Shown in pieces: positions 26,701 to 34,398 of a stretch of 64,000 nt of DNA. This stretch comes from JABWBD01 sp040768665 (lineage in GTDB: Bacteria; Planctomycetota; Planctomycetia; Pirellulales; Thermoguttaceae): NCBI GenBank assembly GCA_040768665.1, contig JAXGMN010000011.1:1-64000 (forward strand), given 5' to 3'. Position numbers and translations under genes: made by a program. Position 1 is the first letter of the stretch, and every line of letters starts with the position of its first letter. The notes under the pieces are model-generated. The model ran no database searches and was not told where the DNA came from. It was given only the letters and a program-made list of their open reading frames with translations.

Positions 26701-28069
26701 CCCGGAAATCACGGTCGAGCTTGGCGAGGAAGTAGAGGTCGAGAGCGTGGTGCTGCGGGAGTGGCACGGAGTGGCGGCGTGGAGTGTCGAGAGCCGCAAG
26801 CTATCGGTCAGCAGCGATGGATTCCAGGCAGACGTTCGTCCCGTCGACACACCCTTCACCGCGGTCGACGAGTGGCGATCGGGTGCGAGCCGGAACATTG
26901 CCATGCGCGTGCCGGTCAACCGGAAGGCCCGGCAGATCCGCATTACCGTGGCGCCGGAGAACGAAAAGTCGGTGGTCTACTTGTCCGAAATCGAGGTCTA
27001 CGCCACCGAACCGGGCAGGGCTGCGCGGATCACGGCCTGTGCTGCCGGCGACCTTACCGGCGACGGCGACGCAGTCGTCCTGGCGAGCGAATCGGGCCGG
27101 TTGGCGGCAGTTTCGTCGGAGGGAAAGACGCTCTGGACCTACGAGTTCCCCGACCGCGCATCGATCGACGCGGTGGCCTGCGGCGACGTGGATGGCGACG
27201 GCCGCGAAGAGGTCCTCTTTGGCGGCGACCGGGCGCGTCTGGGCGTCCTTGGCGGCGATGGAAAACTTCGATGGGAAGCCACGCCCGCGATGTTCCGCGG
27301 CATTCCCAGCGACGTGAAGACCGTCTTTCCGGCGGACGTCACAGGCGATGGCCGGCCGGAGGTGATCTGCGGCTGCGCCAGTTGGCAGTATTTCGCCTAC
27401 GACGCCGCGGGCGAGAAGCTGTGGGACAGCGTCATCTACGCCCATTCGGCCACGGTCGGCTGCGGCGCCGACTTGGACGGCGACGGCAAGGCGGAGACGA
27501 TCGCCGGCAACGCCTACTATCGGCTCAACGTCATCGGTCCCGATGGGAGCATCCGCTGGACCGCCAGTACGATTACGCCCGAGATGACTGCCGTGGCCGC
27601 GGGCGACGTGGACGGCAACGGCGTGGCAGAGGTGTTCTGCGGCATGGACAACGGCGATCTGTTCTGTTTCGACGCCGGTGGCAACGAGCGGTGGCACGTC
27701 AACCTCGGCGACAAGGTCACGCGGATCGCCCCGGTGGACCTGACGGGCGACGGAGTGGCGGAGATCGCATGCGCGGCCGAGAGCGCGCAGGTCGCAGCGG
27801 TCGCCGACGATGGACGCGTGCTATGGAGAACTCCGTTGCCGGGCGGATCGACGGATATGGTGGTGCTTGAAGCCCACGGAAAGCCGCTTCTGGCAGCCGC
27901 GGCCGGCACGGCCGGTCTCGCACTGCTCGACGCCTCGGGCAAGCTCGTCGCGCACGCCCCCACCCAAGGCGCCGCCGAACACGTCGTGATTGCCGGAGAA
28001 CTCGTTGTTGTAGTGAGCGAAGGCCGACTGGCGGCATATCCGCTTGCCGGCGCGCAACGGCCTGATTGA
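23765..28069 (+). CDS. Giant secreted heparinase II/III-like protein with discoidin-like and FG-GAP propeller domains
   Basis: The start is the ATG pair after GGAGG, giving the signal peptide MSKHISTSLCLILGFAAVLP. The 1,434-residue product has a short alpha/beta domain and an alpha-toroid (about 200-520; WDLVEETGLFSREERLAI, DDIVHNHLTFPALS). A heparinase II/III C-terminal domain follows from about 548 (FDKLTLRGGW, FLDGHGRGNHMHFDTQAI), whose histidines fit a polysaccharide-lyase active site. A discoidin-like carbohydrate-binding domain lies near 940-1085. From about 1088 to the end are FG-GAP/VCBS repeats (DLTGDGDAVVLA, DVDGDGREEVLF, DLDGDGKAETIA) with calcium-type DxDxDG loops. It probably cleaves or binds uronate-containing polysaccharide outside the cell. 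The fusion to a full propeller is unusual. Confidence 0.8.
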   Translation: MMSKHISTSLCLILGFAAVLPESAHAASSPTELAKEAALLERCSIRAEQLRPLALDTPIVENGRPRAILCHAGDAAWREAALIVQDAIRQATGVEIPLKTDTDLSAEEFASNHLILLGHLENHRWVARLYHNFFVCLDPGFTGRTGYVLRSVYDPFGNGQNAILVGGSFAEGTRKAAEAFAELIGKEGSAGKLSVGRLIALEFDPQDCQAKVPEPLDEKAAEAAIAEGRRLMFSPGQGRSGISRLISAGVEYHRSGDAARAKVCHELFAALEEYYRTDRYINEGGMARYDRDFRDAFTYQVAVVWDLVEETGLFSREERLAITNLLVRLALECTVYQRWNTPEAVKRWEANDDIVHNHLTFPALSVYFVGQYLKRHYQADYVDDWLAVARGIFHGQSRSSKPMEDSAGYQWLPLIHTMIYSLAENKPAFFEDGHAREAADSALMAMDNAGYQPAYGDHPGLTGSSCLAPVLQVAGWYYRSPGFVWGADLAGRGTEYYLGQPYLSSVKPEPPKDHLGLRISRLPRQCYEFVSRNKTKGDGPNLPPEDVFDKLTLRGGWRNADEYLFLDGHGRGNHMHFDTQAIISYAAGGRPLLVDGEYIKSQPKYHNSLVVIRDGQAAPVPAVAGLARADDLGASAWSRTWVKDYNGADWTRCLLWRRGGYLLVRDEVRANTPGHYTLRCCWRPWGKAELRDGILEVEHTPMRLLLANADGAPATLETMKTVESLPVGRLSQQVSVELAKGRTYRFLNVIRSQPLEETGTLAVRQVGEDVVAIQRPKGCDVAAFDPGDGTLPGVSSDAEVVVLGTDRLIVIGGKSLAAGERIVEASVPISFEIDYKAGTGMLVAAAPAEIKLRLPGQGPIRCGLLSATSDPSGVAFLSVPAGSHALQFASSSAPAALAAAREQLAARPAVASRLDGGRIDRARLTPAWNHAGIPAPSEKKAIQSVRCSIEPRATYPLERLTDGGHTSSTVSTMWPTGAAPEITVELGEEVEVESVVLREWHGVAAWSVESRKLSVSSDGFQADVRPVDTPFTAVDEWRSGASRNIAMRVPVNRKARQIRITVAPENEKSVVYLSEIEVYATEPGRAARITACAAGDLTGDGDAVVLASESGRLAAVSSEGKTLWTYEFPDRASIDAVACGDVDGDGREEVLFGGDRARLGVLGGDGKLRWEATPAMFRGIPSDVKTVFPADVTGDGRPEVICGCASWQYFAYDAAGEKLWDSVIYAHSATVGCGADLDGDGKAETIAGNAYYRLNVIGPDGSIRWTASTITPEMTAVAAGDVDGNGVAEVFCGMDNGDLFCFDAGGNERWHVNLGDKVTRIAPVDLTGDGVAEIACAAESAQVAAVADDGRVLWRTPLPGGSTDMVVLEAHGKPLLAAAAGTAGLALLDASGKLVAHAPTQGAAEHVVIAGELVVVVSEGRLAAYPLAGAQRPD

Positions 28070-28116
28070 TCTGGTGTAAACCTACGAGGGATAACCATGC
28101 CAAAGATGCGACATTG

Positions 28117-28200
28117 GGAGCCTGTCCCAAGACCGTTGGGGACTGGCTCATTTTACGGCGTTTTCGCAGCAACATGTACCTGCCCCCCTCCTGCACGGTG
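28117..28200. repeat. Hairpin repeat element, degenerate core type A
   Basis: GAGCCTGTCCCAAGACCGTTGGGGACTGGCTCATTTTACGG and the following TACCTGCCCCCCT match the better-preserved copy at 37773-37865 base for base over long parts. The right arm is lost. Directly after it, at 28206, a truncated hydrolase frame begins. Confidence 0.75.
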
Positions 28201-28205
28201 TTGTT

Positions 28206-28340
28206 TTGAAGAACAACGACTGCGAGTTGGTGACTTTCGACGGGCTGGAACATGGATTTCACAACCGAGATCCGTACCTTGAGCAGTGTCTTGCGAAAGC
28301 CCGCGAATTTCTACGCCGACACGGTTTCGACTTGGATTAG
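28206..28340 (+). pseudogene. C-terminal relic of an alpha/beta hydrolase
   Basis: Forty-four codons ending in TAG read LKNNDCELVTFDGLEHGFHN, then RDPYLEQCLAKAREFLRRHG. This is the end of a lipase/esterase or dienelactone-hydrolase type protein, with the catalytic histidine in EHGFHNR. There is no start and no nucleophile domain, because the upstream part has been replaced by the hairpin element at 28117-28200. It is non-functional as it stands. Confidence 0.75.
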
Positions 28341-28351
28341 AAGCCCTCACA

Positions 28352-28403
28352 GCAACTGTTCACGGGGCGGTCGGGGACTGGTCCATTTTTCGGCTGATCG
28401 AGG
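28352..28403. repeat. Left half of hairpin element, core type B
   Basis: CTGTTCACGGGGCGGTCGGGG followed by ACTGGTCCATTTTTCGGC matches the left half of the element at 2246-2368. The complementary right half is absent, so this is a truncated copy. Confidence 0.75.
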
Positions 28404-28493
28404 TACTCTGCCAACCCGGCGGGGCAGGCACCGTGCCGCAGGGCGTAGCATACGAGGGGCCATGCGAGTCGATGGCGGCGGCAATCGAACTCT

Positions 28494-28536
28494 TTCTTCT
28501 CTGCGCTCTTCGATCCTCTGCGTTGCAACTCCTTCC
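28494..28536. repeat. Direct repeat flanking the GxxExxY relic (copy 1)
   Basis: TCTTCTCTGCGCTCTTCGATCCTCTGCGTTGCAACTCCTTCC recurs with three or so changes at 29311-29353. The two copies bracket a degenerate GxxExxY gene. Shorter scrambled pieces (GCGCAGAGAAGAC, GCGCTCGCGCGTTCC, GCGCTGAGAAGACC) lie between them. Confidence 0.75.
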
Positions 28537-28750
28537 GACGTCTCGGCGGGCGAGGCCCAAATGTGTTCCTCGCCAAGCGCCAGGGGCCTGTACAGTCGCA
28601 CGGGGGAGGAATAACGCGGAGAAGCGCTCGAGCGCAGAGAAGACCTGTTCCCTTTGCGCTCGCGCGTTCCTTTGCGTTGTGCTTGCTTTCCGTTTTTTGG
28701 TGGGGCTTGTCGGGGTCTGCTCGCATTGGAGCGTCATCGGCGCCTGGTCG

Positions 28751-29074
28751 CTACAATTCATAGCAGAGGCATTCCTCGTAGGCCGACTTCAGTTGGGCTT
28801 CATGGACCGGATGGAGAAGCTTAACCGATTTGACTTCGATGACCAATTCCTCCTCGACAAGCTAGTCTAGGCGGTAGCCTGCATCGAGCCGCACATCCTT
28901 GTAGACAACCGGTAGCGGGTCCTGGCGCTTATGGGCGATGCCCGAGTGAGAAAGCTCCGTGCTGACGGCAAGTTCGTAGTTCGCTTCCTCCTGGCCTGCC
29001 CCCAGTTCGCGATGCACTTCGATGGCTGCGCCAATGACTCTACCGGCAAGACAATTCAGTTCGGCGGTGTTCAT
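28751..29074 (-). pseudogene. GxxExxY-family protein, interrupted by a stop codon
   Basis: From the ATG at 29074 the frame reads MNTAELNCLAGRVIGAAIEV, then HRELGAGQEEANYELAVSTE and on to VRLDAGYRLD. The stop TAG at 28862-28864 follows. The same frame then continues LVEEELVIEVKSVKLLHPVH, the normal C-terminal half of this nuclease-like family, so the stop is a nonsense mutation. After HEAQLK the reading turns into SAYEECLCYEL, which looks like the N-terminal motif region of another family member, and then stops. The gene is therefore both interrupted and chimeric. The family's function is unproven; it is usually present in many genomic copies associated with short repeats. Confidence 0.8.
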
Positions 29075-29310
29075 GGTCGACTCCCGGCAGCGGCGGATGT
29101 CTTGTTCGGCCTCATCATCGCCGATTGCACCGCGGCTTGCCAGAGGCCACGACAAAGAAATCGGCATGTCTGCAGAAGGGCAGATACAGAAGCGGAAAAC
29201 GCAGAGGAACGCGCGAGCGCTGAGAAGACCGGCTGTGCTGGCGCCGAATCGCTGGTCGTACCCTTCCGGCGGCATGCCGGGCGCGCTTGCACCAGCGTCA
29301 CTTAAATCTT

Positions 29311-29353
29311 CTCTTCTCTGCGCTCTTCGGTCCTCTGCGTTGTCACTCCTTCC
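29311..29353. repeat. Direct repeat flanking the GxxExxY relic (copy 2)
   Basis: This is the second copy of the 43-bp sequence at 28494-28536 (TCTTCTCTGCGCTCTTCGGT, then CCTCTGCGTTGTCACTCC). It lies upstream of the GxxExxY start, so the degenerate gene sits between two copies in the same orientation. Confidence 0.75.
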
Positions 29354-29509
29354 CCGCGCGAACCTTGCCTTGCTCGCGCGGCCTGCTCGTCGGCCAGGAC
29401 GGCAAAGAGATCCTCGCCCGAAGCGAGCATCTGACCGGTGGTCGGCGTGACGGTCATCGACCAGCCGTCGATCTGGCTCAACAGGCCCTTTACAACGGAC
29501 CCGAGCCCA

Positions 29510-29787
29510 TTACTCCCACCAGGCAAAAACCTTATCAAGGTTGTTGATGTCGTCGATCTTATTCCCTGTCGCGCTCTCTCGACGCTCAATCCCTTCGAAA
29601 CTGTCGAGCCAGAGCATCTGCGCCAAGTCGTACGGCTCGATGCCGCTCGGTCGGCCGTAGCCGGGCGGGGCGACTGCCGCGTCGGTGAGCACCGCCTTGT
29701 CCTCGTCGGAGACCCCGAGGGCATTTACATCGTGAAACGATCGAGCATGGTTGGCATAGGAGCCTGCGGGATGGGCTTCAGGGGCGA
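29510..29787 (-). pseudogene. Unidentified coding relic
   Basis: On the minus strand about 92 codons read LVAPEAHPAGSYANHARSFH, DVNALGVSDEDKAVLTDAAV and on to NKIDDINNLDKVFAWWE before a stop. The composition is that of a real protein rather than of a shadow frame. There is no start codon with a ribosome binding site, and the upstream codons continue in a different frame (FAVVGHSSPL). I do not recognise the family. It is probably the decayed C-terminus of a larger protein. Confidence 0.4.
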
Positions 29788-30041
29788 CGAGTGACCGACG
29801 ACGGCGAAAAGGGAGCGTTGATTGAGCGTCAAGGGGTCGTTACAATAAGCTGCATGCCGTCGTTCGCGACTCGCCTGCTTCTGCCGGCCAAAGCCTTCGG
29901 GCTACTGGGCACGGCGGCGACACGGGTGGGCGCAGTCGGCCAGAATCGAAGTTCGCCCAACGGGTTTGATTCGTCGTGCGATACAAATGGGACACCAAGC
30001 CGGCAGGTCAGACATCGTTTTCAGCAAAGAGGAGACGAGAC

Positions 30042-30260
30042 GTGAATGTGATCAGTCTGGAGCAGGCGCAGGCCGAGTTGCCAAAATTGATTGAGCAACT
30101 CAAGGCCGGAGAGGAGATCGAAATTACAGAGAACGACCAGACCATTGCCAGGCTGGTCGGCCAGAAAAGACAGCGGCAGTTCGGGCTGGGCAAGGGGAAG
30201 TTGACTGTCGTGCAGGAGGATGATGAGCATCTAGAAGACTTCAAGGAATACATGCCATGA
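30042..30260 (+). CDS. Phd/YefM-type antitoxin
   Basis: The 72-residue protein starts at GTG with AGAGGAGACGAGA upstream; earlier in-frame codons are not needed. MNVISLEQAQAELPKLIEQL, EIEITENDQTIARLVG and a short acidic tail EDDEHLEDFKEYMP give the Phd fold: an N-terminal DNA-binding dimer and a C-terminal toxin-neutralising peptide. Such antitoxins repress their own operon and neutralise a PIN or Doc/RelE-type toxin. The stop overlaps ATG of the next frame in the usual ATGA arrangement, but that frame is only a toxin stub, so the antitoxin is orphaned. Confidence 0.85.
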   Translation: MNVISLEQAQAELPKLIEQLKAGEEIEITENDQTIARLVGQKRQRQFGLGKGKLTVVQEDDEHLEDFKEYMP

Positions 30261-30508
30261 AGCTTCTTCTGAGGCTCCCGTTGACCGGTGATTTCTACAC
30301 CACTACGATGGAGTTGAGCGGTCGAAAAGGCCTGCGAAAAGCCATGGTTTCGTCCCAAGCGGTGCCGTGCGAATGCTCTTTTCGGCAAGCAGGTTTTCTC
30401 TTGCCCTTTCGAATCGCGCTCCGTCGGCGGCGGCTGCCGACCCCCTCAAGCCGTCGCTTTGCTCAACGAACTCAAGAAGTAGCTGCTACTCGAAGTACGG
30501 AGACTCGT
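30257..30508 (+). pseudogene. Toxin start stub and non-coding remainder
   Basis: ATG overlaps the antitoxin stop and reads MKLLL, the invariant opening of PIN toxins that pair with such antitoxins (normally MKLLLDTH). The homology then ends abruptly and the frame runs through unrelated sequence into the next gene without a stop. The segment QAVALLNELKK just before 30480, in another frame, may be the tail of a further lost gene. The toxin gene was presumably deleted almost entirely. Confidence 0.55.
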
Positions 30509-32251
30509 ATGAACGGTCGTATGTTTCCGCCGCGCGCTTGCGCGGCTGCGTTCGGATGGACCTTTCTCGGGGCCGCATTGATCTTGAGCCCGGTGCGGGC
30601 CGCGGGCGACGACAGCCTCCCGCCGGAGACCGTCGTCAAAAAGACTTTCGACGGCCGCCCGTTTGCCTATCGCGTCGAATCGAACTCGAAGAAGGCCGAC
30701 TACACCATCCTGCGGCTCAGCTATCCCTCTCCGCTGGAAACGGATCTGCCGCAGAACAACACGGTCCCGGCCGAGTACTACCTGCCGAGGAATCTCGAGT
30801 CCGGCGGACCTAAGCGGCCGGCGGTGATTTGCCTCCACATCCTGGGCGGCAATTTCGAATTGGTGCGGATGACGTGCGCCGCGCTGGCGTCGCACGGCGT
30901 GCCGGCGATCATGTTCAAGCTTCCCTACTACGGCGAGCGCGGCCCGGCCGAAGGCCCCAAGGTGATGGCCGACAAGCCGCAATTGTTCATGGAAGCGCTC
31001 TCGCAAGGGATGCAGGACGTGCGGCGCACGGTCGATCTGCTCGCCTCGCGCGCGGAGGTCGATCCCGACCGCATCGGCATCACCGGCATCAGTCTCGGCG
31101 GGATCGCGTCGGCCTCCGCCGCGGCGCTCGAACCCCGGCTCTCCCGCGTCGTCATGGTCCTTGCCGGCGGCGACCTGTCGCGGATTATCGCCCACGCGCG
31201 GGAGACCCGTGAACTGCAGGAGGTGATCGAGAAGATGCCCCCGGCCCAGAAGGCCACGTTGGACGAAGCCTTCGCCGCGGTCGAGCCGCTCACCCATGTC
31301 TCCAAGCTCCGAGACCGCGCAGACGCCGGCCGTGTGCTCATGATCAACGCCGCCGAGGACGAGGTCATACCGCCCGAGTGTACCAGGAAGCTGGCCGATG
31401 CCTTGGGGGTCGCCGATCGGGTCGTCTGGCTGGAAGGCCTGGGCCACTATACGGCGATGGCCGCCCTGCCGCGGATCATGGCGACCACGGTGGCTTTCTT
31501 CGCCGCCGATTTGCCTCCGGGAGCCGCCATCGAGCCGGTCGAGAAACCCGCACGCACGCCGGTCGAAGTCATCGTCGGCCTGCTGAAACAGCTCGGCACG
31601 CTGGCTACTTCCGAGCCGGGCTCCAAGCGATGCCACTTTGTCGATCTCGAGGTTGCGGCGGGAAAGGACGGCGACACGTTCGAAACGTCGGTGCGATTCC
31701 TGCGAGGCTCCGGCAACCGCTTCCTGCTTCAGGCAACCGTGCCCGAGGTCGGACGGGTATCGATGGGCCACGGCGAGCATCCTTGGCTGGCCTCGAAGGA
31801 GAAGATCGTCTTCGTCGGCGCCAACGGCGGCGGTGAAGCGGGGCGAGGTCCGCTGGACTATGTGGATTCCGACCACGTCGTCAAAGCCCGCGTGGTAATC
31901 GGGGCCCTCGCCGGCGTGGCGATGGCGCCTGAGGTCCTCGAGCAGTTTGTCTCGATCGCCGACGAGTCGCCGGCTGGCGGCCCCAAGACCCTGGCCCTGA
32001 AACCCAAGAAGGGAGACCCGGCGAGCGTTCGGCTCACGTTCGACAAACGCCAAGATTCGCTCGAATCGCTCGCGTTCGACATCGGCGGGGTCACGGGGAC
32101 GGTCAAGGTCCGCAACTGGCAGATGAACACGGCGGCACACCCCGGCATGTTCGATCCGCCCGGCGATGTGCCGGTCAAGGAGGTCCGCCGCGAGGATCTC
32201 TACCGGATGTTTTCGGCCATGTTCAACTTCGCAATGGAGAATGTGCAGTGA
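30509..32251 (+). CDS. Secreted alpha/beta hydrolase with C-terminal beta domain
   Basis: The ATG at 30509 is chosen because a signal peptide follows it (RACAAAFGWTFLGAALILS). Upstream in-frame codons belong to toxin debris. Of 580 residues, about 40-340 form an alpha/beta hydrolase: RPAVICLHILGGNFE with the oxyanion strand, GITGISLGGIASAS with the nucleophile serine, INAAEDEVIPPE with the acid and LEGLGHYTAMA with the histidine. Residues 350-580 form an uncharacterised mostly beta domain. It may cleave an ester or amide in the cell envelope. The stop overlaps the GTG of the following C45 gene (GTGA), so the two are coupled. Confidence 0.78.
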   Translation: MNGRMFPPRACAAAFGWTFLGAALILSPVRAAGDDSLPPETVVKKTFDGRPFAYRVESNSKKADYTILRLSYPSPLETDLPQNNTVPAEYYLPRNLESGGPKRPAVICLHILGGNFELVRMTCAALASHGVPAIMFKLPYYGERGPAEGPKVMADKPQLFMEALSQGMQDVRRTVDLLASRAEVDPDRIGITGISLGGIASASAAALEPRLSRVVMVLAGGDLSRIIAHARETRELQEVIEKMPPAQKATLDEAFAAVEPLTHVSKLRDRADAGRVLMINAAEDEVIPPECTRKLADALGVADRVVWLEGLGHYTAMAALPRIMATTVAFFAADLPPGAAIEPVEKPARTPVEVIVGLLKQLGTLATSEPGSKRCHFVDLEVAAGKDGDTFETSVRFLRGSGNRFLLQATVPEVGRVSMGHGEHPWLASKEKIVFVGANGGGEAGRGPLDYVDSDHVVKARVVIGALAGVAMAPEVLEQFVSIADESPAGGPKTLALKPKKGDPASVRLTFDKRQDSLESLAFDIGGVTGTVKVRNWQMNTAAHPGMFDPPGDVPVKEVRREDLYRMFSAMFNFAMENVQ

Positions 32252-33420
32252 GACGGAGAATCACGATCGCGTTGCTCTTGCTTGTCGGCGTTGTCGCAAT
32301 TCGGCAGGAAGCTTTTGCCCAAGACCCGCTCGAGATCGTCGCCCGGGATCCCGGCGGCCGCGGACTGCTCTGCCGCACGCAGGGGAAGACGGTCCTCATC
32401 GTGTCCGGCTCGCCGGAAGAGATGGGCACGGCCCACGGAAACCTGCTGCGCGACAAGGCCCGCTTCCTCACCGAGCGAACGCTCTACCTGATGGGCGCCG
32501 CCGACAGCGTCAACTCCGGCATCTGGTTCATGGACCGTATGGAAGAAATCGTCGAGCGGGTCGGGCCGCATGTGCCCGAGCGTTTTGTTCGGGAGTGCGA
32601 CGCCCTGAGCCGTGCGGCGGGGATCGCCGAGCGCGACGGACGCTACGCGAACCTTTTCCCCGAGCGATTCCACTGCAGCGGCGTGGCGGTCCGGGGCACC
32701 GCGACCAAGGACGGGCGCGTGCTGCACGCGCGCGTGCTCGACTACATCCGCGACATCAATCTCCAGTCGGCCGCCGTCGTGCAGGTCTTCCTCCCCGACG
32801 GCCATCATGCCTGGATGAGCCTCGGCTATGCCGGCTTTGTCGGCACGGTCACCTGCATGAACGAAAAGGGGCTGGCCATCGGCGAGATGGGCGGAGGCGG
32901 CGAGGGCGACTGGGACGGTGTGCCGATGAGTCTCCTGTTGCGCGATATCATGGAGCGGACGTCGAACGTCGAAGAAGCCCTGGACATCTTGCGCAAAGGC
33001 CCGCGGACCTGCGAGTACTACTACGTTCTCAGCGATAAGTCGCGCAACATGGCGGCGGTCGCTTCCGACGCGAAGCAGATGACCGTTCTGAGGCCGGGGG
33101 AGCAGAACGAGTTGCTCCCGTTCGTGCCGGCAGATACGGTCCTCATCTCCGGCGGCGACCGTGCCAAGCTGCTCAGCGAGCGGCTCAAAAAGTCGCATGG
33201 CCGGATCGATGTGCCCGGCATGATCGAGATCATCAAGCGGCCGGTGGCCATGAGTTCCAACCTGCACGACGCGATCTTCTCGCCGGAGACGCTCGACATG
33301 TGGTTCGCCGACGCCGGACGCCACACGGTCGCTTGCGACGAGCCGTACGCGAAGTGCAACCTGGCGGACCTGATTGCGTTCTACCGCCGGACAATGGCGG
33401 AACCGCTCGCGGCCGAGTGA
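32248..33420 (+). CDS. Secreted C45-type Ntn hydrolase (acyl-CoA:6-APA acyltransferase-like)
   Basis: The GTG start overlaps the preceding stop by four bases. The 390-residue protein has a signal peptide (RRRITIALLLLVGVVAIRQ). The family signature is GSPEEMGTAHGNLLRDKA near residue 50, ERFHCSGVAVRGTATKDGRV with the presumed nucleophile cysteine at about residue 149, HARVLDY, and later GYAGFVGTVTCMNEKGLAIGE. C45 proteins self-cleave before the cysteine and then hydrolyse or transfer acyl groups on amides. The natural substrate is unknown. Translational coupling to the alpha/beta hydrolase suggests that the pair act on the same molecule. A related protein is encoded at 47483-48814. Confidence 0.83.
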   Translation: MRRRITIALLLLVGVVAIRQEAFAQDPLEIVARDPGGRGLLCRTQGKTVLIVSGSPEEMGTAHGNLLRDKARFLTERTLYLMGAADSVNSGIWFMDRMEEIVERVGPHVPERFVRECDALSRAAGIAERDGRYANLFPERFHCSGVAVRGTATKDGRVLHARVLDYIRDINLQSAAVVQVFLPDGHHAWMSLGYAGFVGTVTCMNEKGLAIGEMGGGGEGDWDGVPMSLLLRDIMERTSNVEEALDILRKGPRTCEYYYVLSDKSRNMAAVASDAKQMTVLRPGEQNELLPFVPADTVLISGGDRAKLLSERLKKSHGRIDVPGMIEIIKRPVAMSSNLHDAIFSPETLDMWFADAGRHTVACDEPYAKCNLADLIAFYRRTMAEPLAAE

Positions 33421-33460
33421 CGGGCCGGTCGTGAAACCCGGTGATTCCGTCGTGAGCAGC

Positions 33461-34288
33461 ATGAAAGGCCCTGATGAAATGGAGACTGGCTCCGAGCCGA
33501 AACAGCGGCAAGACACGCAGGATACGGGTCCCGGCGAGGCGCCTGTCCCCGTTTTGTCACCGCCTCTTATTTCCGTAGCTGGTTTTTCCAAAAATTACGG
33601 CGACACGCTTGCCGTGCAGTGCCTGTCGTTCGAGGTCGCCGGTGGTGCGATCCTGGGAATGCTCGGTCCGAACGGGGCCGGGAAGACCACGACCCTCCGC
33701 GCGATGGCCGGCATTCTGCGGCCAACCACCGGTCGCGTGGTGATCGGCGGGCATGACGTGGTCGCGGATCCGGTGGCCGCCAAACAGCAGTTGGCGCTGG
33801 TCCCCGACGATCCTCGTCTGTTCGACTCGTTGACGGTGTGGGAACACCTCGAATTCGTCGCCGCGGCCTATCGTGTGCCCGACTTCTCCGCGGCGGCCCA
33901 AGGGCTGCTGGAGCAGTTCGAGCTGACCGATAAGCGGGACACGGTTGCGAGCGAGCTGTCGCGCGGAATGCGGCAGAAAGTGGCAATCTGCTGCGCCTAC
34001 CTCCACCGGCCATCGGCGATCCTGTTTGATGAGCCGATGACCGGCTTGGACCCTCGCGGCATCCGAACGCTCAAGACGTCGATCCGCGGCCACGCGGCCG
34101 ACGGCGCGGCGGTGGTCATCAGCTCGCACCTGCTTTCGCTTATCGAGGACCTCTGCACACACCTCCTCATTCTCCATCAGGGCGGCACCCTTTTCGGCGG
34201 CACGATCGAGGAGGCCCGCGCACGCTATCCCGACCTGGAAGGCGAAAGCTCGCTGGAAACGATCTTTTTCAAGGCCACGGAGGCGTAA
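33461..34288 (+). CDS. ABC transporter ATP-binding protein
   Basis: The start is uncertain: ATG at 33461 has no good ribosome binding site, and 33479 is an alternative. The first 35 or so codons lie over a hairpin repeat and read as low-complexity sequence. The conserved domain begins at PLISVAGFSKNYGDTLAVQC. Walker A is GPNGAGKTT, the signature is LSRGMRQK and Walker B is AILFDEPMTGLDP, followed by the switch histidine in VISSHLLSLIE. It is a single ABC domain of the gliding/ABC-2 exporter type, without membrane segments. It lies 110 bases before the permease, with another hairpin repeat in that gap, and the two should form one exporter. Confidence 0.88.
   Translation: MKGPDEMETGSEPKQRQDTQDTGPGEAPVPVLSPPLISVAGFSKNYGDTLAVQCLSFEVAGGAILGMLGPNGAGKTTTLRAMAGILRPTTGRVVIGGHDVVADPVAAKQQLALVPDDPRLFDSLTVWEHLEFVAAAYRVPDFSAAAQGLLEQFELTDKRDTVASELSRGMRQKVAICCAYLHRPSAILFDEPMTGLDPRGIRTLKTSIRGHAADGAAVVISSHLLSLIEDLCTHLLILHQGGTLFGGTIEEARARYPDLEGESSLETIFFKATEA
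33466..33559. repeat. Hairpin repeat element, core type A, inside the ABC ATPase frame
   Basis: GGCCCTGATGAAATGGAGACTGGCTCC through GCGCCTGTCCCCGTTTTGTCA is a worn version of the element at 36053-36151, whose arms are GGCCCTAACAAAACGGGGAC and its complement. It is read in frame at the N-terminus of the ATP-binding protein. Confidence 0.75.
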
Positions 34289-34291
34289 GTA

Positions 34292-34384
34292 CCTATCCGG
34301 AAACGGGGACAGGCACCCTGCATCTTGTGCAATTCCCGGCTCAAACCTACAATCTCCGGGAGCCAGTCCCCCTTTCCGGATAGG
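34292..34384. repeat. Hairpin repeat element, core type A
   Basis: The arms CCTATCCGGAAACGGGGACA and the complementary GGGAGCCAGTCCCCCTTTCC then GGATAGG enclose the core GGGGACAGGCACC / GGAGCCAGTCCCC. It fills the gap between the two ABC exporter genes. Confidence 0.85.
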
Positions 34385-34398
34385 CTATAAGAGGTCCG

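Noticed and set aside
28862..29275. A longer GxxExxY protein starting at 29275
   Set aside because: The extra 67 N-terminal residues come from repeat sequence; the family begins near MNTAELNCLAG at 29074.
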